A stretch of DNA of 64,000 bases from Megalobrama amblycephala (Eukaryota > Chordata > Actinopteri > Cypriniformes > Xenocyprididae), in the NCBI RefSeq assembly GCF_018812025.1, contig NC_063065.1:31778642-31842641 (forward strand), given 5' to 3'. Position numbers and translations under genes: made by a program. Below are positions 13,001 to 24,782 of the stretch, in pieces (within the stretch, counting starts at the first letter, position 1; every line of letters begins with the position of its first letter). The notes under the pieces were generated by a model, which had not been told where the DNA came from, made no database searches, and saw only the letters and a list, made by a program, of their open reading frames with translations.

Positions 13001-14802
13001 TTCAGCCGTTAAACTGCACTGAACGACACATTAGTTATGACGAGAGATTGTACTTCACTGCAGGTCATTTGATGCCCAAATACTGTAAGTGAGGAACTAT
13101 TCATTTACAGTAGGATTATTCTGTGATGAACGATTCAAACATGAGCGTCTGGGACCAATGGACATGTTAACATTGGAAGCGTTGGAAAAACACTGTCTTC
13201 TCAAATAATAATGGACAATATTAAACATGAAAAATACGTTTTTTTTTCATCTTCAATGGACTGGCAAAGAGGTGGAAAATAAATTCTGGCTTAGGCCAAA
13301 CACTGAAGTCAATGTGACTTTATATTTCACAACTGCAACTTTACTTTATTTCTCATTCTTAACTTTATCTCACAATGACATTTTTTATTTTTAACCCTTT
13401 CGGCAGAGTTTCAGACCTGAATTACAGTAACATTCATTATTCAGACCGTCTGACAGCTGAATGAGAACAAACCCTCCTCTCCGTTCTGTGGGATGAAAGT
13501 CTTTTGTTCTTTGTGTTCTGAAGAAGATGTGAGCTTCTACAACTGCGTCGGCTAAATGAGAAAATAGTTTGTGTAACTTAACGCTAACGAGTTACAACTG
13601 GGAGTACAAACTCACAAATCACTTTGAGCGATTCAGCGTGGAGGAAATGAAAGCAAGTTGTTTGTTCCTGTTAGTTCCGTTGGGTTAGAAGATGGAGGCC
13701 ATTAAGATGAAAGCGTTTCAGGATCTGCGTGGATGGCTGTCATGATACGAGACACCGGGCAAATACTGGAACATCCGCTCAACAGAACGAGCCTTCAAGT
13801 GTGTGCAATGCAAGGTTTCAAGACATTACAAGCAGCAATTACAAACGTACTTGGCAGAAGCACACATTCTGTTCACAAATCCTCCTTATTTTCAAGCACT
13901 CAAAGGGTTAAGTGAGCATGACTGTAGAATAGCCCGTAAAACGCTCACATGCAGATGCAAACGGCTCTTCGGCAGCTTCAACGGGAGCCTGCAGTGCGGA
14001 TGTTCTCTGGTTTCCAGAGCAGAGGGAGTGAAACTCAGATACTGGCCCTTAAACGAATGTAACAACGAATGTGACACTCACGAGCTAAATACATCCATTT
14101 CAACGCAGATCTGCTGGGTTTTACGGGCATAAAGAGCGCCATTCAACAGCCTGAGATGAATCGCTTTCAACAGGAGGAAATATGAGCCCTCAAAGGTCAA
14201 AGGTCAAAGCAAGATATATAGATATACATATGATGCAGACACAAAAAAAATGAACAGGTGCGCACTTCTCTGATTGGATCTCTGAGGAAGAAAACATCCA
14301 TCAATCCTGACAGAGATATGCTGGAAGAAAAGGGAATGCCAACACAGATCAATGAAGAGATTTCTGAAACTAATACGCTGCAAAAATACCTTTTTAATCA
14401 GCATTGTCTTGTTTTTCCAGTAAAATATCAAAATATTCTTTAATCAAGATAAATATGTTTATGAAATTAATATTTAATACAAGTGTTTTATATTATGTTA
14501 ATGCATAATATATATAAAAATATTTACACAATTTATAAAATATATATAAATTAAATTTATTTTCTCATCCCAATGCCAAAGTTTTTCTTGCATCAAGCAA
14601 AAACCTTACTTTACCAAAATATATTGAAACTCAAATGTAGTACCTGCTCAGACAGTACACGATTTTTATAGTTATTGCGGCAAATAAAACAGAAGTCTCT
14701 GAATCGGGTCTCGTTTAGAACGTTTAATGCCTGATCAAAAGTTGTTATTGTGATGTCTTGACTAATTATAACCTATTTCACTATTGTATGATGTTTATTT
14801 AT
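10061..14802. other. 4.7 kb without a supported gene
   Basis: Only short frames (up to 113 codons) with no domains. 10080-10250 (AAGTACACTTCAATAATTCT and related) and 12140-12740 (GGCGGGACTTGATTTTGTCC to CTGGCAGGGAAAGAGTTAA) look like interspersed-repeat pieces. A (CA)n tract lies at 11385. The frame at 13803-14132 has no recognisable protein and is overlapped on both strands. Confidence 0.45.
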
Positions 14803-16595
14803 GGAAGAGAATTAGGGCGAAGCAATGATAAAAAAATAAAACCATCTCGAGATTAAAGTTGTTGAATTTCGAGAAAAAAGTCGTTAAATTTCGAGAAAAA
14901 AGTCGAAATAAAATGTTGAGAATAAACTTGTTAAATTTCAAGAAAAAAGTCATTAAATTTAAAAAAAGTCGTTAAATTTCGAGAAAAAAATCTTTAAATT
15001 TCGAGAAAAAAGTCGAAATAAAATGTTGAGAATAAACTCGTTAAATTACGTGAAAAAAGTCGTTAAATTACGAGAAAAAAGTTGTTAAATTTCGAGAAAA
15101 AAGTCGTTAAATTTCGAGAAAAAAGTCGGTAAATTTCGAGAAAAAAAGTCTAAATAAAATGTTGAGAATAAACTCGTTAAATTTCGAGAAAAAAGTCGTT
15201 AAATTTCGAGAAAAAAGTCGTTAAATTTCGAGAAAAAAGTCGAAATAAAATGTTGAGAATAAACTCGTGAAATTTCGAGAAAAAAGTTGTTAAATTAAAA
15301 AAAAAAGTTGTTAAATGTTGAGAAAAAAGTCGTTAAATTTCGAGAAAAAAGTTGTTAAATTTCAAGAAAAAAGTTGTTAAATTTTGAGAAAAAAGTCGAA
15401 ATAAAATGTTGAGAATAAACTTGTTAAATTATGAGAAAAAAGTCGTTAAATTTCGAGAAAAAAAACGTTAAATTTCGAGAAAAAAGTCGAAATAAAATGT
15501 TGAGAATAAACTTGTTAAATTACGAGAAAAAAGTCATTAAATTTCAAAAAAGTCGTTAAATTTCGAGAAAAAAATCTTTACATTTCGAGAAAAAAGTCGA
15601 AATAAAATGTTGAGAATAAACTCGTTAAATTACGTGAAAAAAGTCGTTAAATTACGAGAAAAAAGTTGTTAAATTTCGAGAAAAAAGTCGTTAAATTTCG
15701 AGAAAAAAGTCGTTAAATTTCGAGAAAAAAAGTCTAAATAAAATGTTAAGAATAAACTCGTTAAATTTCGAGAAAAAAGTCGTTAAATTTCGAGAAAAAA
15801 GTCGTTAAATTTCGAGAAAAAAGTCGAAATAAAATGTTGAGAATAAACTCGTGAAATTTCGAGAAAAAAGTTGTTAAATTAAAAAAAAAAGTTGTTAAAT
15901 GTTGAGAAAAAAGTCGTTAAATTTCGAGAAAAAAGTTGTTAAATTTCAAGAAAAAAGTTGTTAAATTTTGAGAAAAAAGTCGAAATAAAATGTTGAGAAT
16001 AAACTTGTTAAATTATGAGAAAAAAGTCGTTAAATTTCGAGAAAAAAAACGTTAAATTTCGAGAAAAAAGTCGAAATAAAATGTTGAGAATAAACTTGTT
16101 AAATTACGAGAAAAAAGTCGTTAAATTTCGAGAAAAAAAGTCGTTAAATTTCGAGAAAAAAGTCGTTAAATTTCGAGAAAAAAGTCTAAATAAAATGTTG
16201 AGAATAAACTCGTTAAATTATGAGAAAAAAGTCGTTAAATTTAAAAAAAAGTCATTAAATTTCGAGAAAAAAGTCGAAATAAAATATTGAGAATAAACTC
16301 GTAATTTAACGAATTTGTTCTCATAATTTAACGACTTTTTTCTCGAATTTAATGACTTTATTCTCAACAATTTATCTCGACTTTTTTCTCGAAATTTAAC
16401 GAGTTTTTTCTCATAATTTAACGAGTTTATTCTCAACATTTTATCTCGACTTTTTCTTGAAATTTAATGAGTTTATTCTCGTAATTTAACAAGTTTATTC
16501 TCAACATTTTATTACGACTTTTTTCTTCGAAATTTAGCAACTTTAATCTCGAGATGGTTTTATTTTTTATTATTGCTTGGCCCTAATCCTCTTCC
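14803..16595. mobile_element. fold-back element with 22-bp internal tandem repeats
   Basis: Left end GGAAGAGAATTAGGGCGAAG and right end (reversed) GGAAGAGGATTAGGGCCAAG continue as inverted repeats through ACCATCTCGAGATTAAAGTT, about 70 bp. The interior is almost wholly tandem copies of a 22-bp unit, TTAAATTTCGAGAAAAAAGT plus C/G. The unit is broken at intervals by AAATGTTGAGAATAAACT, giving a longer period of about 584 bp seen twice (about 14905-15490 and 15490-16075). Orientation flips at about 16300, so the last 250 bp is the reversed unit. No transposase. The 91- and 73-codon frames here are repeat read-through. Confidence 0.85.
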
Positions 16596-16605
16596 GTAGT
16601 TTATT

Positions 16606-17087
16606 ACATTAACAACATGCTTGAAATATAAAATGAATGCCTATGTATTGCACAATAAAAACAAAATGGAAACAGTAAAAATAAAAAAATCCCATCATGA
16701 CAATTACGGTGGATTCAGTGTCTAGATTATAAAACACAACTGAACGAGGGGACAAAAATTATTTTAACCGATCTTTTCAGTGTTATTAGATCTAAACACT
16801 GGACAGGAAAAATAAACTGGGCAAATTTTTCATGCACACAAAACATCGCAAACAAAAACAGATGTGGATTCCCTTTAATTCTTGTACGTAATAAGTGCAA
16901 CTGATTTATTTTTTATTAAATTATACATTCAATATAGAAAGTTTATGTACGGCATATTACATTTAACATTTCACAATTGCACTAGTCTTTCACATGCATT
17001 TGTAATCAGAGTCAGTATGATTTGTTCTTTGTCCTTTTAGAAGCTCATTTTCAGTTGGTCTTTATTTTTTCAGTTGGTTTTCAACTT
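16606..17087. repeat. diverged duplicate of 23396-24117
   Basis: Long matches to the second copy include CACTGGACAGGAAAAATAAA, AAACAAAAACAGATGTGGAT, AGTTTATGTACGGCATATTA and AGAAGCTCATTTTCAGTTGG, in the same order and orientation with few mismatches. The other copy overlaps the probable dnajc13 3' UTR. A transposon sits at the left border of both copies. Confidence 0.85.
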
Positions 17088-18130
17088 AATTATAGATGTA
17101 TTCTATAAGAAGGCATTTTATTTTGATTTATATAATCTCTATTGGAAGGATATTTTACTGGAAAACAGGCCATTTTTGTTTATTTTTGTTCAATAAACAA
17201 TGCTAGAGCTGTGTTGTGTCACCACCAGATGTTCAACATAAAATGGTTTGTCCATTCAAAGAGCCAGAATAGCTGTTTCCATCCACCTGTTTTTATGCGC
17301 ATTTTGGAATATTGCATAAAAAAAAAAAAAAAAATACGCTGGATGCATTTCTACTGAGGCAGAGGCCTAAATATTTCCACGCTTACCAGAATTCTTCAAC
17401 AGGACGTATTAAACGTATTATTGTTACAGAGGCTCAAACTGATTACATTTGGAGTGAATCATGAAACTATGGTGCAAAACGCCTCGTTTACAGTAAAACA
17501 GCCAACATTTCTTGTACTTTTTCTTCATTAGTTGCACTGACTCCTCCAAACATTCACTGTTTAACAAGCAAAGCATCTGCTACGAGAGCAGAATATGTTG
17601 CAGTCTTGATTTGATTTGCCTCAAAGACAATCTGGGACATTTGGAGACGTTCCCTTGAGATCTTCAGAAGGTTGACACTCAAGTTACAAAATAACAAATA
17701 TTCAGACAGACTGTTGTGAAAGCATTAGGCCACAGAAAACAACCTCCATATTTCTCTCAAATGTGTTTCATATCTTTCATGCGCAGGCAAGAAGGCTCCT
17801 GAAGCTAGTTTAGATACTACTGGGTCAAAGGTCAGAAAACAATCCTCACATGTGCATTGAATGCTGGATGGAAAACGAAGATGTTACGGCAAACTGTTCA
17901 TTTTGAAATTTTCACTAATTCTTCCGTTTTTCCACTTAATAAACCAAATATGACTCTGAATCACAACAAACGGATTCTGCCGTCCATATGTGTGGGTCTG
18001 ACAGAAAGACGAATGTTTTGTGCTGAAAGACTCGACTGTAGATCAGGAGCACAAGATGTTGTTTACTCATTTCTGACAGCTGTAACTGTAAAAATGCAAT
18101 TGATCTGCAAGTTACGTAAGCCTGTTTCCC
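17088..18130. other. no supported gene
   Basis: A poly(A) tract lies at 17321-17336. Frames of 71-103 codons lack domains and overlap on both strands. Confidence 0.5.
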
Positions 18131-18131
18131 A

Positions 18132-19345
18132 TGGAAGCTTGTTTCCACCACTAAATAATAAATGGTAAAAAAGGTATTTGCGACTTTTTATCTCACAATT
18201 CTGACTTCTTTTCTCAGAATTGTAAGATATAAACTTGAAATTGCAAGTTATAAAGTCCAATTTTGATGAAAAAAAGACTTTATAACTCACAATTGTTTAT
18301 ATCGCAATACTAACTTTATAACATGCAATTGCGACTATATCTTGCAAATTCTTTCAAAAAGACTTTATAACTCGCAATTCTGACTTTATATCTCGCAATT
18401 CTGGCTTTATATCTCGTAATTCAGACTTTAAAATGCACAATTCAGACTTTATAACTTGATATCTCGCAATTCAGACATTAAAACTCGCAATTCAGACATT
18501 AAAACTCGCAATTCAGACTTTAAAACTCGCAATTCAGACTTTAAAACTCGCAATTCAGACTTTAAAACTCGCAATTCAGACTTTATAACTCGCAGTTCTG
18601 ACTTTATATCTCGCAGTTCTGACTTTATATCTCGCAATTCTGACTTTATATCTCGCAATTCTGACTTTATAACTCGCAATTCTGACTTTAAAACTCGCAA
18701 TTCTGACTTTAAAACTCGTAATTCTGACTTTAAAACTCGCAATTCTGACTTTACATCTCGCAATTCTGATTTTATAACTCGCAATTCTGACTTTATAACT
18801 CGCAATTCTGACTTTAAAACTCGCAATTCTGACTTTAAAACTCGTAATTCTGACTTTAAAACTCGCAATTCTGACTTTACATCTCGCAATTCTGATTTTA
18901 CAACTCGCAATTCTGACTTTACAACTCGCAATTCTGACTTTAAAACTCGCAATTCTGACTTTAAAACTCGTAATTCTGACTTTAAAACTCGCAATTCTGA
19001 CTTTAAAACTCGCAATTCTGACTTTATAACTCGCAATTCTGACTTTATATCTCGTAATTCTGACTTTATATCTCGTAATTCTGACTTATAACTCGCAATT
19101 CTGACTTTATATCTCGCAATTCTGACTTTATATCTCACAATTCTGACTTTATATCTCACAATTCTGACTTTATATCTTGCAATTCTGACTTTATAACACG
19201 CAATTGCGACTATCTTGCAAAATCGGAGTTTATAACACGCAATTGTAAGTTCATATTACACAATAACTCACAATTGCGACTCTATATAACTCGCAATTCT
19301 GACTTTATAACATGCAACTGTGACTTTATATCCCCAGTGAGATAT
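18132..19345. mobile_element. 21-bp-period array in a TGGAAGCTTGTTTCC-ended element
   Basis: Starts CATGGAAGCTTGTTTCCACC, the same end seen at 29604, 31757 and 34705. The interior is about 45 copies of a 21-bp unit, CAATTCTGACTTTATAACTCG, with TAAAACTCG and TATATCTCG variants. Because 21 is a multiple of three, long frames stay open: 236 codons on minus (18449-19159) and 211 on plus (18456-19091), translating as heptads such as KSELRVL and NSDFKTR. These are by-products of the repeat, not genes. The right terminus was not found. Confidence 0.85.
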
Positions 19346-19352
19346 AAATGCA

Positions 19353-19495
19353 AGATACACTACCAATCAAAAGTATTTTAGTAATATTTCACAATATTAC
19401 TCTTTTAATGTATTTTTGATCCAATAAATAGTAAGCATAGAGACTTCTTTCAAAAACATTAAAAACCCTAATGACTCCAAACTTTTGAATGCTAT
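19353..19495. mobile_element. CACTACC-family fragment inserted in the array
   Basis: Begins ACACTACCAATCAAAAGTA and ends near CTCCAAACTTTTGAATG. One array-like piece (GCGAGATATAAAGTCC) follows at 19519, suggesting the fragment lies inside the array's original extent. Confidence 0.65.
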
Positions 19496-19519
19496 ATATT
19501 GCAAGGCATCAATCCTATG

Positions 19520-20604
19520 CGAGATATAAAGTCCAAAAAACAGTAACTATGAGTCACATGACTGAACCAACCAATGAGAAAAAAGGACTGAAAATATTAC
19601 TGAAATAAATGACGTTTTTTATCAGAGTCGAACATGTGTGATGATGGTAAAACACTGAGTAATTGAGTTCAACAATAAATTCCCAGTCAGACAAAACTAC
19701 TGCAAACCGTCTCCTCCACAGAGCCAGAATCATCCGTCATGTACCTGCTCTCAAATCTCAATTGTTTTACTCATTGTTCACTATTGTGAGGAGAAATATA
19801 TGAGTCATTGGCAGATGTGAGGTTACTGTGTCAGGATGAGGAAACATTGAGTCTGGGATCATTGTGCGCATTAGCTATCAAAGAGACCAAAGAAAACACC
19901 TATACAGCTTTTAAAAAAGGAATTTCCTTCCTGCAATAAAACAATAGTTATAAATGGGTCAAAACACCAATTCCTGCCATCACGGCAAATCAGGATAAAT
20001 ACAGTATTTCTTAATTACCATATTCTCAAATATAGAATTACTAGATCAAAAAAAAAAAAACAAACAAACAAAAAAAACACCCTGAGTCGTCTATGAAGTT
20101 TCTGAATTCACCTTAAAATTAAATCATTGGAAACAGGAAGTGAGAAAAGAAGCTGAAGGTCAGAATAGTTGTCACTGGAAGGTTTTTGCTTGAAAAGTAT
20201 ATCCTGAATCAATCTTTCTTCTTGCTTTCCATTTTTTTATTGCTATTTACTCATGAACATTTTGCCCCTGAATCATCAAGTTTATTTGTAGAAATCCCCT
20301 GATGTTTTAAGTAAGGACATGGCTGCTCGCCAAATAATATGTGGATGTGAACTCGACATGAGTTGAATGATTTTACACTCTTATCTGAATATTTCCGCTA
20401 AAAATAAAACAGTCCACTACCGGCCTAGCAACAATATAACAGTAATATTAATACTTGCGTCTTGCGAGGTCGTTTCCACCAGAAAACATAACAGAGAAAT
20501 GCCGTTTTCTTCGTGTGGACCGAGTCCGCGGAGTGATACCAGAGACATGAAAGTAGCGCCGGTTTGAATTTCGCGGGCAAAAAAGGATGACGCGTTTAAC
20601 AGTC
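19520..20604. other. no supported gene
   Basis: Ordinary AT-rich sequence with a poly(A) stretch at 20047-20076. Frames of 61-66 codons only. Confidence 0.5.
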
Positions 20605-21304
20605 AATAGGCCTTTATCACAGTACGCGTGCACTGCCAGAGAGAGGAATAATCAGACTGATTTCATTTTATTTGTAATGTTATTTTGTTTATTTTTGCAA
20701 CATATAACCACCCATTATTGTCTAGAAGCACAATGCTATCCAATATTGCACTAAAACACAGAGGATATGATTCGTTTACAATAATCGAACCTGTTGAATA
20801 ATCGTCTATGGCCTGGACATATTCCTTTATTTAAACAACTTCAATTTGATGCCAGCATCGTACAGTAAGTCCATGAAAAAAGCGAATATTTTTGTTTAAT
20901 ACAATAGCCTACATTTCTCCCAAACCTTTTCATCTACCCAAAATAGACTTTAGTTGTATTCATATTTTAAGCTTTGTCTAATTAAAGCTCTTTAAAGTGA
21001 TTTGTGATTGTATTTGTGCAGTTCTGTAAGGTGATAAGACTCGAAGTATTGCGCATCACACACAAAATGGCTTCCGCGCTCCCCTTTAAATAGCGAAATA
21101 TGCGTCAGAATATTATGACGCCTTTTTTCTTTGTTTCACCATACTCAATTAATTATTGTAAACAGAGGTTGGTGTCTTTAGAATAAGTATCTGTGCTAAA
21201 TTTTACAAAAATAAATCACAACATTCTATGGGCAGCGGAAGTTTTTTTACGCTCCTAATCTAAGCTTCCGTTTTTCGAACGCGGAAATGTGATAAAGGCC
21301 TATT
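20605..21304. mobile_element. 700-bp MITE with perfect 17-bp inverted ends
   Basis: Left end AATAGGCCTTTATCACA (20605-20621) is matched exactly in reverse by TGTGATAAAGGCCTATT (21288-21304). Inside are GC-rich CGCGCTCCCCTTTAAATAGC and ATGCGTCAGAATATTATGAC and no frame of note. I could not define a target-site duplication. Family not recognised by name. Confidence 0.75.
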
Positions 21305-22924
21305 AAATCTCAATCATAAATTTCGAAAAGTTTTTTACATTTTCATTTTAAAAAAATGTATGTACATTTATACAATATACTTAGTAGGCCTATTACCTTT
21401 TCATCAAATTACAAAAAAAAAAAAAAAAAAAAAACTAGTTAAAGACTGCCCTTATCAATCTTGCTCTATTTTTTTCTTCTTTTTGAAAGTTCTGAAAACA
21501 CTGTTGTTGAGTTTTTCTTTTGCTATTTGAGAAAACGGACACACACACACACACACACACAAAATTTAATGTATTCTCTCATTCACCGCCATATAATTTT
21601 ACCCAACTATTACTTCGAAAAACAGACATGTGAAAAGATCTATAGAGATGCAAGAATCAAAGCTTCCACCGAAGACACTTTCAGCAGCGTCTGTTGGTCA
21701 AATTTCGCCGAGCAACTGTAAATGTGAACGAACTTTTTTCTCGGAGCGGATTGATATACAGCGCTGCCGTGGACGAAGGAAATATCTGTCCGCTAGATGT
21801 CGCCACTGACCAATCAGAATCGAGTATTCCAGAGAGCGATGTAATAAAAACTATAAACAATATGAATTAACGTCGCGTTTTCAAACCGATAAATGCGTGT
21901 TAAGATGGTTTATGGCTGATGCAAATGTTTCGTACTGTGTGTCTAACACCATTTCAACAGAAAAACATATTTAATGAGCTCCATTGCTGCTTGATCACTG
22001 ACATTTCACTGGACTGGAATAGCAGGGAGTAACTGGTTCTCACACAACTGGACACAGACTTTTCCAATTCAGCAGATCCGAGTTCTGAATGAGTCAGACT
22101 TACAAGAGTGAAGAATGAAAGGGATCTTCCAGCACCTGCACTGACGGATGGAAAAACTGAAGGGGTTCTCCTGAGGACACACACAGAGCTTCTGAGCACT
22201 TTCATCAAGAAAGACTGATGTCAGCAAAATGCTGTGCTGATCAACCACACCAAATCACATCTGATGCAAATGTTGCACAGCATAAAGTGATGCACAATTA
22301 GATCAAGATTTCTAGGGCATGACATGAGGCACTTCGGATTTGTTTAAAAAAAAAAAAAAAACCTAAATATCACATTTTTTGCTTGTATGATATGAGTAAC
22401 TTTGGGGGATTCTGGAAACGAATGCATCACAAAACTAAACGAGTTTCAGAGGCTAATATATGAAGATCTGTCGCCCTCGTGTGGACACGCAATGTAACGC
22501 AGACAATGAAACATGACCACACGACTCTTTCTGTCCACCTTATTAAGAGCGGATCTTTTTAATTTAATGTGGTGTCATCCGTTTCAATTTAATTAACTGT
22601 ACAAAACCAGTCATTATGCTGCTTGATGTTTCAAACATATTTATCATATTTTAAATTATTATATGAATTATTAACAGGTTTGCAGCTCGAATTTCACCGC
22701 TTACTGCATGTTGTTATTAGGCGTGCTCGTCTTGAAGCGTTGCTGCGCAGAACGCTTGTGAAGTAAATTCAAATAATTTACTCAGTATGCGATTTTTCTT
22801 AGCTGTTGCATCAAATGAATCAGAAGTTTCACACATTCCCAGGAAATGACGGGTGATAAAATATGAGATGAGAGGGAAAAATGCGCGTTCTCCCGAGAAC
22901 CGTTTCATTCGCTCACAAAACTAG
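21305..22924. other. no supported gene
   Basis: Contains an A-rich run at 21411-21434, a (CA)n tract at 21538-21561 and a poly(A) run at 22346. Frames up to 86 codons without domains. Confidence 0.5.
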
Positions 22925-22929
22925 TGACG

Positions 22930-23390
22930 GTGTCGTGAGAAATTATGAATCTTTTGTGTCGAATCATGAATTGGATCGCGTGTCAAACCGCCAAACTGCT
23001 GAAATCACGTGACTTTGGTGATCCGAATCATGATTCGACACAAAAGATTCATAACGTTCCGAAGCTTCCTGAAGCAGTGTTTTGAAATCGGCCATTACTA
23101 AATAAGTCGTTATTTTGTTTTTTTGGCGCATCAAAAATATTCTCGTGGCTTTATAATATTAATATTGAACCACTGTACTCACTTGAACTGATTTAAATAT
23201 GTTTTTAGTACATTAATGGATCTTGAGAGAGAAAATGTCATTGCTCAGGCCTCACTGAGCCATCGAATTTCATCAAAAATATCTTAATTTGTGTTCTGAA
23301 GATGAACGAAGGTCTTACGGGTGTGGAACGGCATGAGGGTGAGTAATAAATGACAGAATTTTCAGTTTTGGGTGAACTAACCCTTTAAGT
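22930..23390 (-). mobile_element. non-autonomous DNA transposon (GGTTAGTTCACCC family), reversed copy
   Basis: Right end reads TTTTGGGTGAACTAACCCTT, the reverse of the element at 4650. Contains GTGAGTAATAAATGACAGAA and, at 22947-23060, an inverted pair around ATTATGAATCTTTTGTGTCG. Abuts the duplicated segment at 23396. Confidence 0.8.
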
Positions 23391-23395
23391 GCACA

Positions 23396-24117
23396 AACAA
23401 TATGCTTGAAATATAAAATTAATGCATATGCATTGCATAATAAAATAAACTGGAAACAGATATTGGAAGCAAAAAACACCTAATATAATATAAGCTAAGC
23501 TAGCAGGCTAATCGGGTAGATGTATGCTATGCTAGTACATAAGATTACTAAAAAAACATTAAGAATGAGAAATGCTTGATTTCACAACCTATAGCTTCAG
23601 TTATATACTAGTATATGAACAATGTCCTTTAAAAGACATTAATGGTCAATATAACGCATTTTAAACGATATAAACCATAACGTGATTTAGGCGAAATATA
23701 ATAAGGTGCTAAAAATACCACCCATTAAAAGTCTGCTGAACCAATCGGATCACTCGGGGGGGGGGGAACTCGATTTCTCACCTCAACGGTTTAACGAGAA
23801 TACAAACGAATACAAACTTAGTTTTCAGAGTTATTAGATCATAAACACTGGACAGGAAAATTAAACTGGGCAAATTCTTCATGCATACAAAACATGGCAA
23901 ACAAAAACAGATGTGGATTCCCTTTTATTCTTAAAATTTTATGTACAAGTGCAACTGATTTATTTTTTATTAATGTACATTCAATATAGAAAGTTTATGT
24001 ACGGCATATTACATTTAACATTTCACAATTGCACTAGTCTTTCACATACATTTGTAATCAGAGTCAGTATGATTTGTTCTTTGTCCTTTTAGAAGCTCAT
24101 TTTCAGTTGGTCTTTAT
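23396..24117. repeat. second copy of the 16606-17087 segment
   Basis: Same blocks as at 16606-17087 with an extra stretch of about 240 bp (23465-23810, including a G10 run at 23757-23766) not found in the other copy. It overlaps the putative dnajc13 poly(A) region. Confidence 0.85.
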
Positions 24118-24684
24118 CAACTAGTATAAATAGTCTAGTGCTTTCTGGGGAAGTTATAGAGGACAATGATGAGAGACGGGGAAACAGGACAGACTGCAGC
24201 CAGTGCGCTTCTCACATAATAATCACAGTTTCACAGGCTCCTTCTCGAGAATACAGAAATGCAAGGCTGCATTTTATCAAATGGAAAATGCAGAGGACTC
24301 GTTGAGATGCGGACAGACATCGCTTGAGACACGGGCTGAATGTAAGACGCAGGAAGACGAAGACGTATCAGATCCATTCATCAGCTCACTCGAAATGAAG
24401 AAAACAAACAAATGCATAAAAATATCTCAATACAAAAGTAAACTATTTTGCTCTCCATGGAAAGAAAAGATTTACGAGATGCAACAGAATATAAAATGAA
24501 AGAGGAGGAAGTGTTGATGTATTAAAATGAAGGAATCACTAAAGACCAGAGGAAACGACCAGCCCTCCATTCCCTCTCTCTGTCTGTCCGTCACTCCGTC
24601 GTCTGTCCTTGAGGATCAGGTGCTGCTCCAGACAGGCTCGCTCATCTCTGTGTCCGGCTTCGTCTGATGTTCTGTTGGTCTCAT
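23959..24684 (-). other. probable dnajc13 3' UTR with poly(A) signals
   Basis: No coding sequence follows the stop. On the minus strand AATAAA occurs twice at 23959-23971, about 715 nt past the stop, and I saw no earlier AATAAA. That would give a 3' UTR of about 0.7 kb. The putative signal lies inside a segment repeated at 16606-17087, so it may be repeat-supplied. The end is inferred; only transcript data can fix it. Confidence 0.4.
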
Positions 24685-24782
24685 TCAGCCCAAGTCTCCG
24701 ATGTCGTTGTCTACGGGCGGCGGGACGCTGGGCAAGACTGTGGAGCCGGTGCCTGCTGTCAGATAACCCGCCACTCCTGGAC
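24685..24782 (-). CDS. dnajc13: dnajc13 last coding exon and stop
   Basis: 98 nt; completes Gly then [31 protein letters not shown] and TGA (24685-24687). The [12 protein letters not shown] and PPPVD...GDLG signatures match the vertebrate RME-8 C terminus. Acceptor GTTCAG/GT. A 92-codon frame in another phase covers the same bases and is a shadow. Confidence 0.97.

Noticed and set aside
13803..14132. 109-codon plus-strand frame as a gene
   Set aside because: Four overlapping frames on both strands, cysteine-rich but without a motif; likely chance.
16015..16439. Lys-rich 91- and 73-codon frames
   Set aside because: Products of the 22-bp repeat in a fold-back element.
18449..19159. 236-codon minus-strand frame as a repeat protein
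   Set aside because: It is a direct read-through of the 21-bp array; an equally long frame exists on the other strand, and there is no start context or non-repeat domain.
24203..24499. 98-codon plus-strand frame antisense to the 3' UTR
   Set aside because: No recognisable domain and no splice or promoter support.
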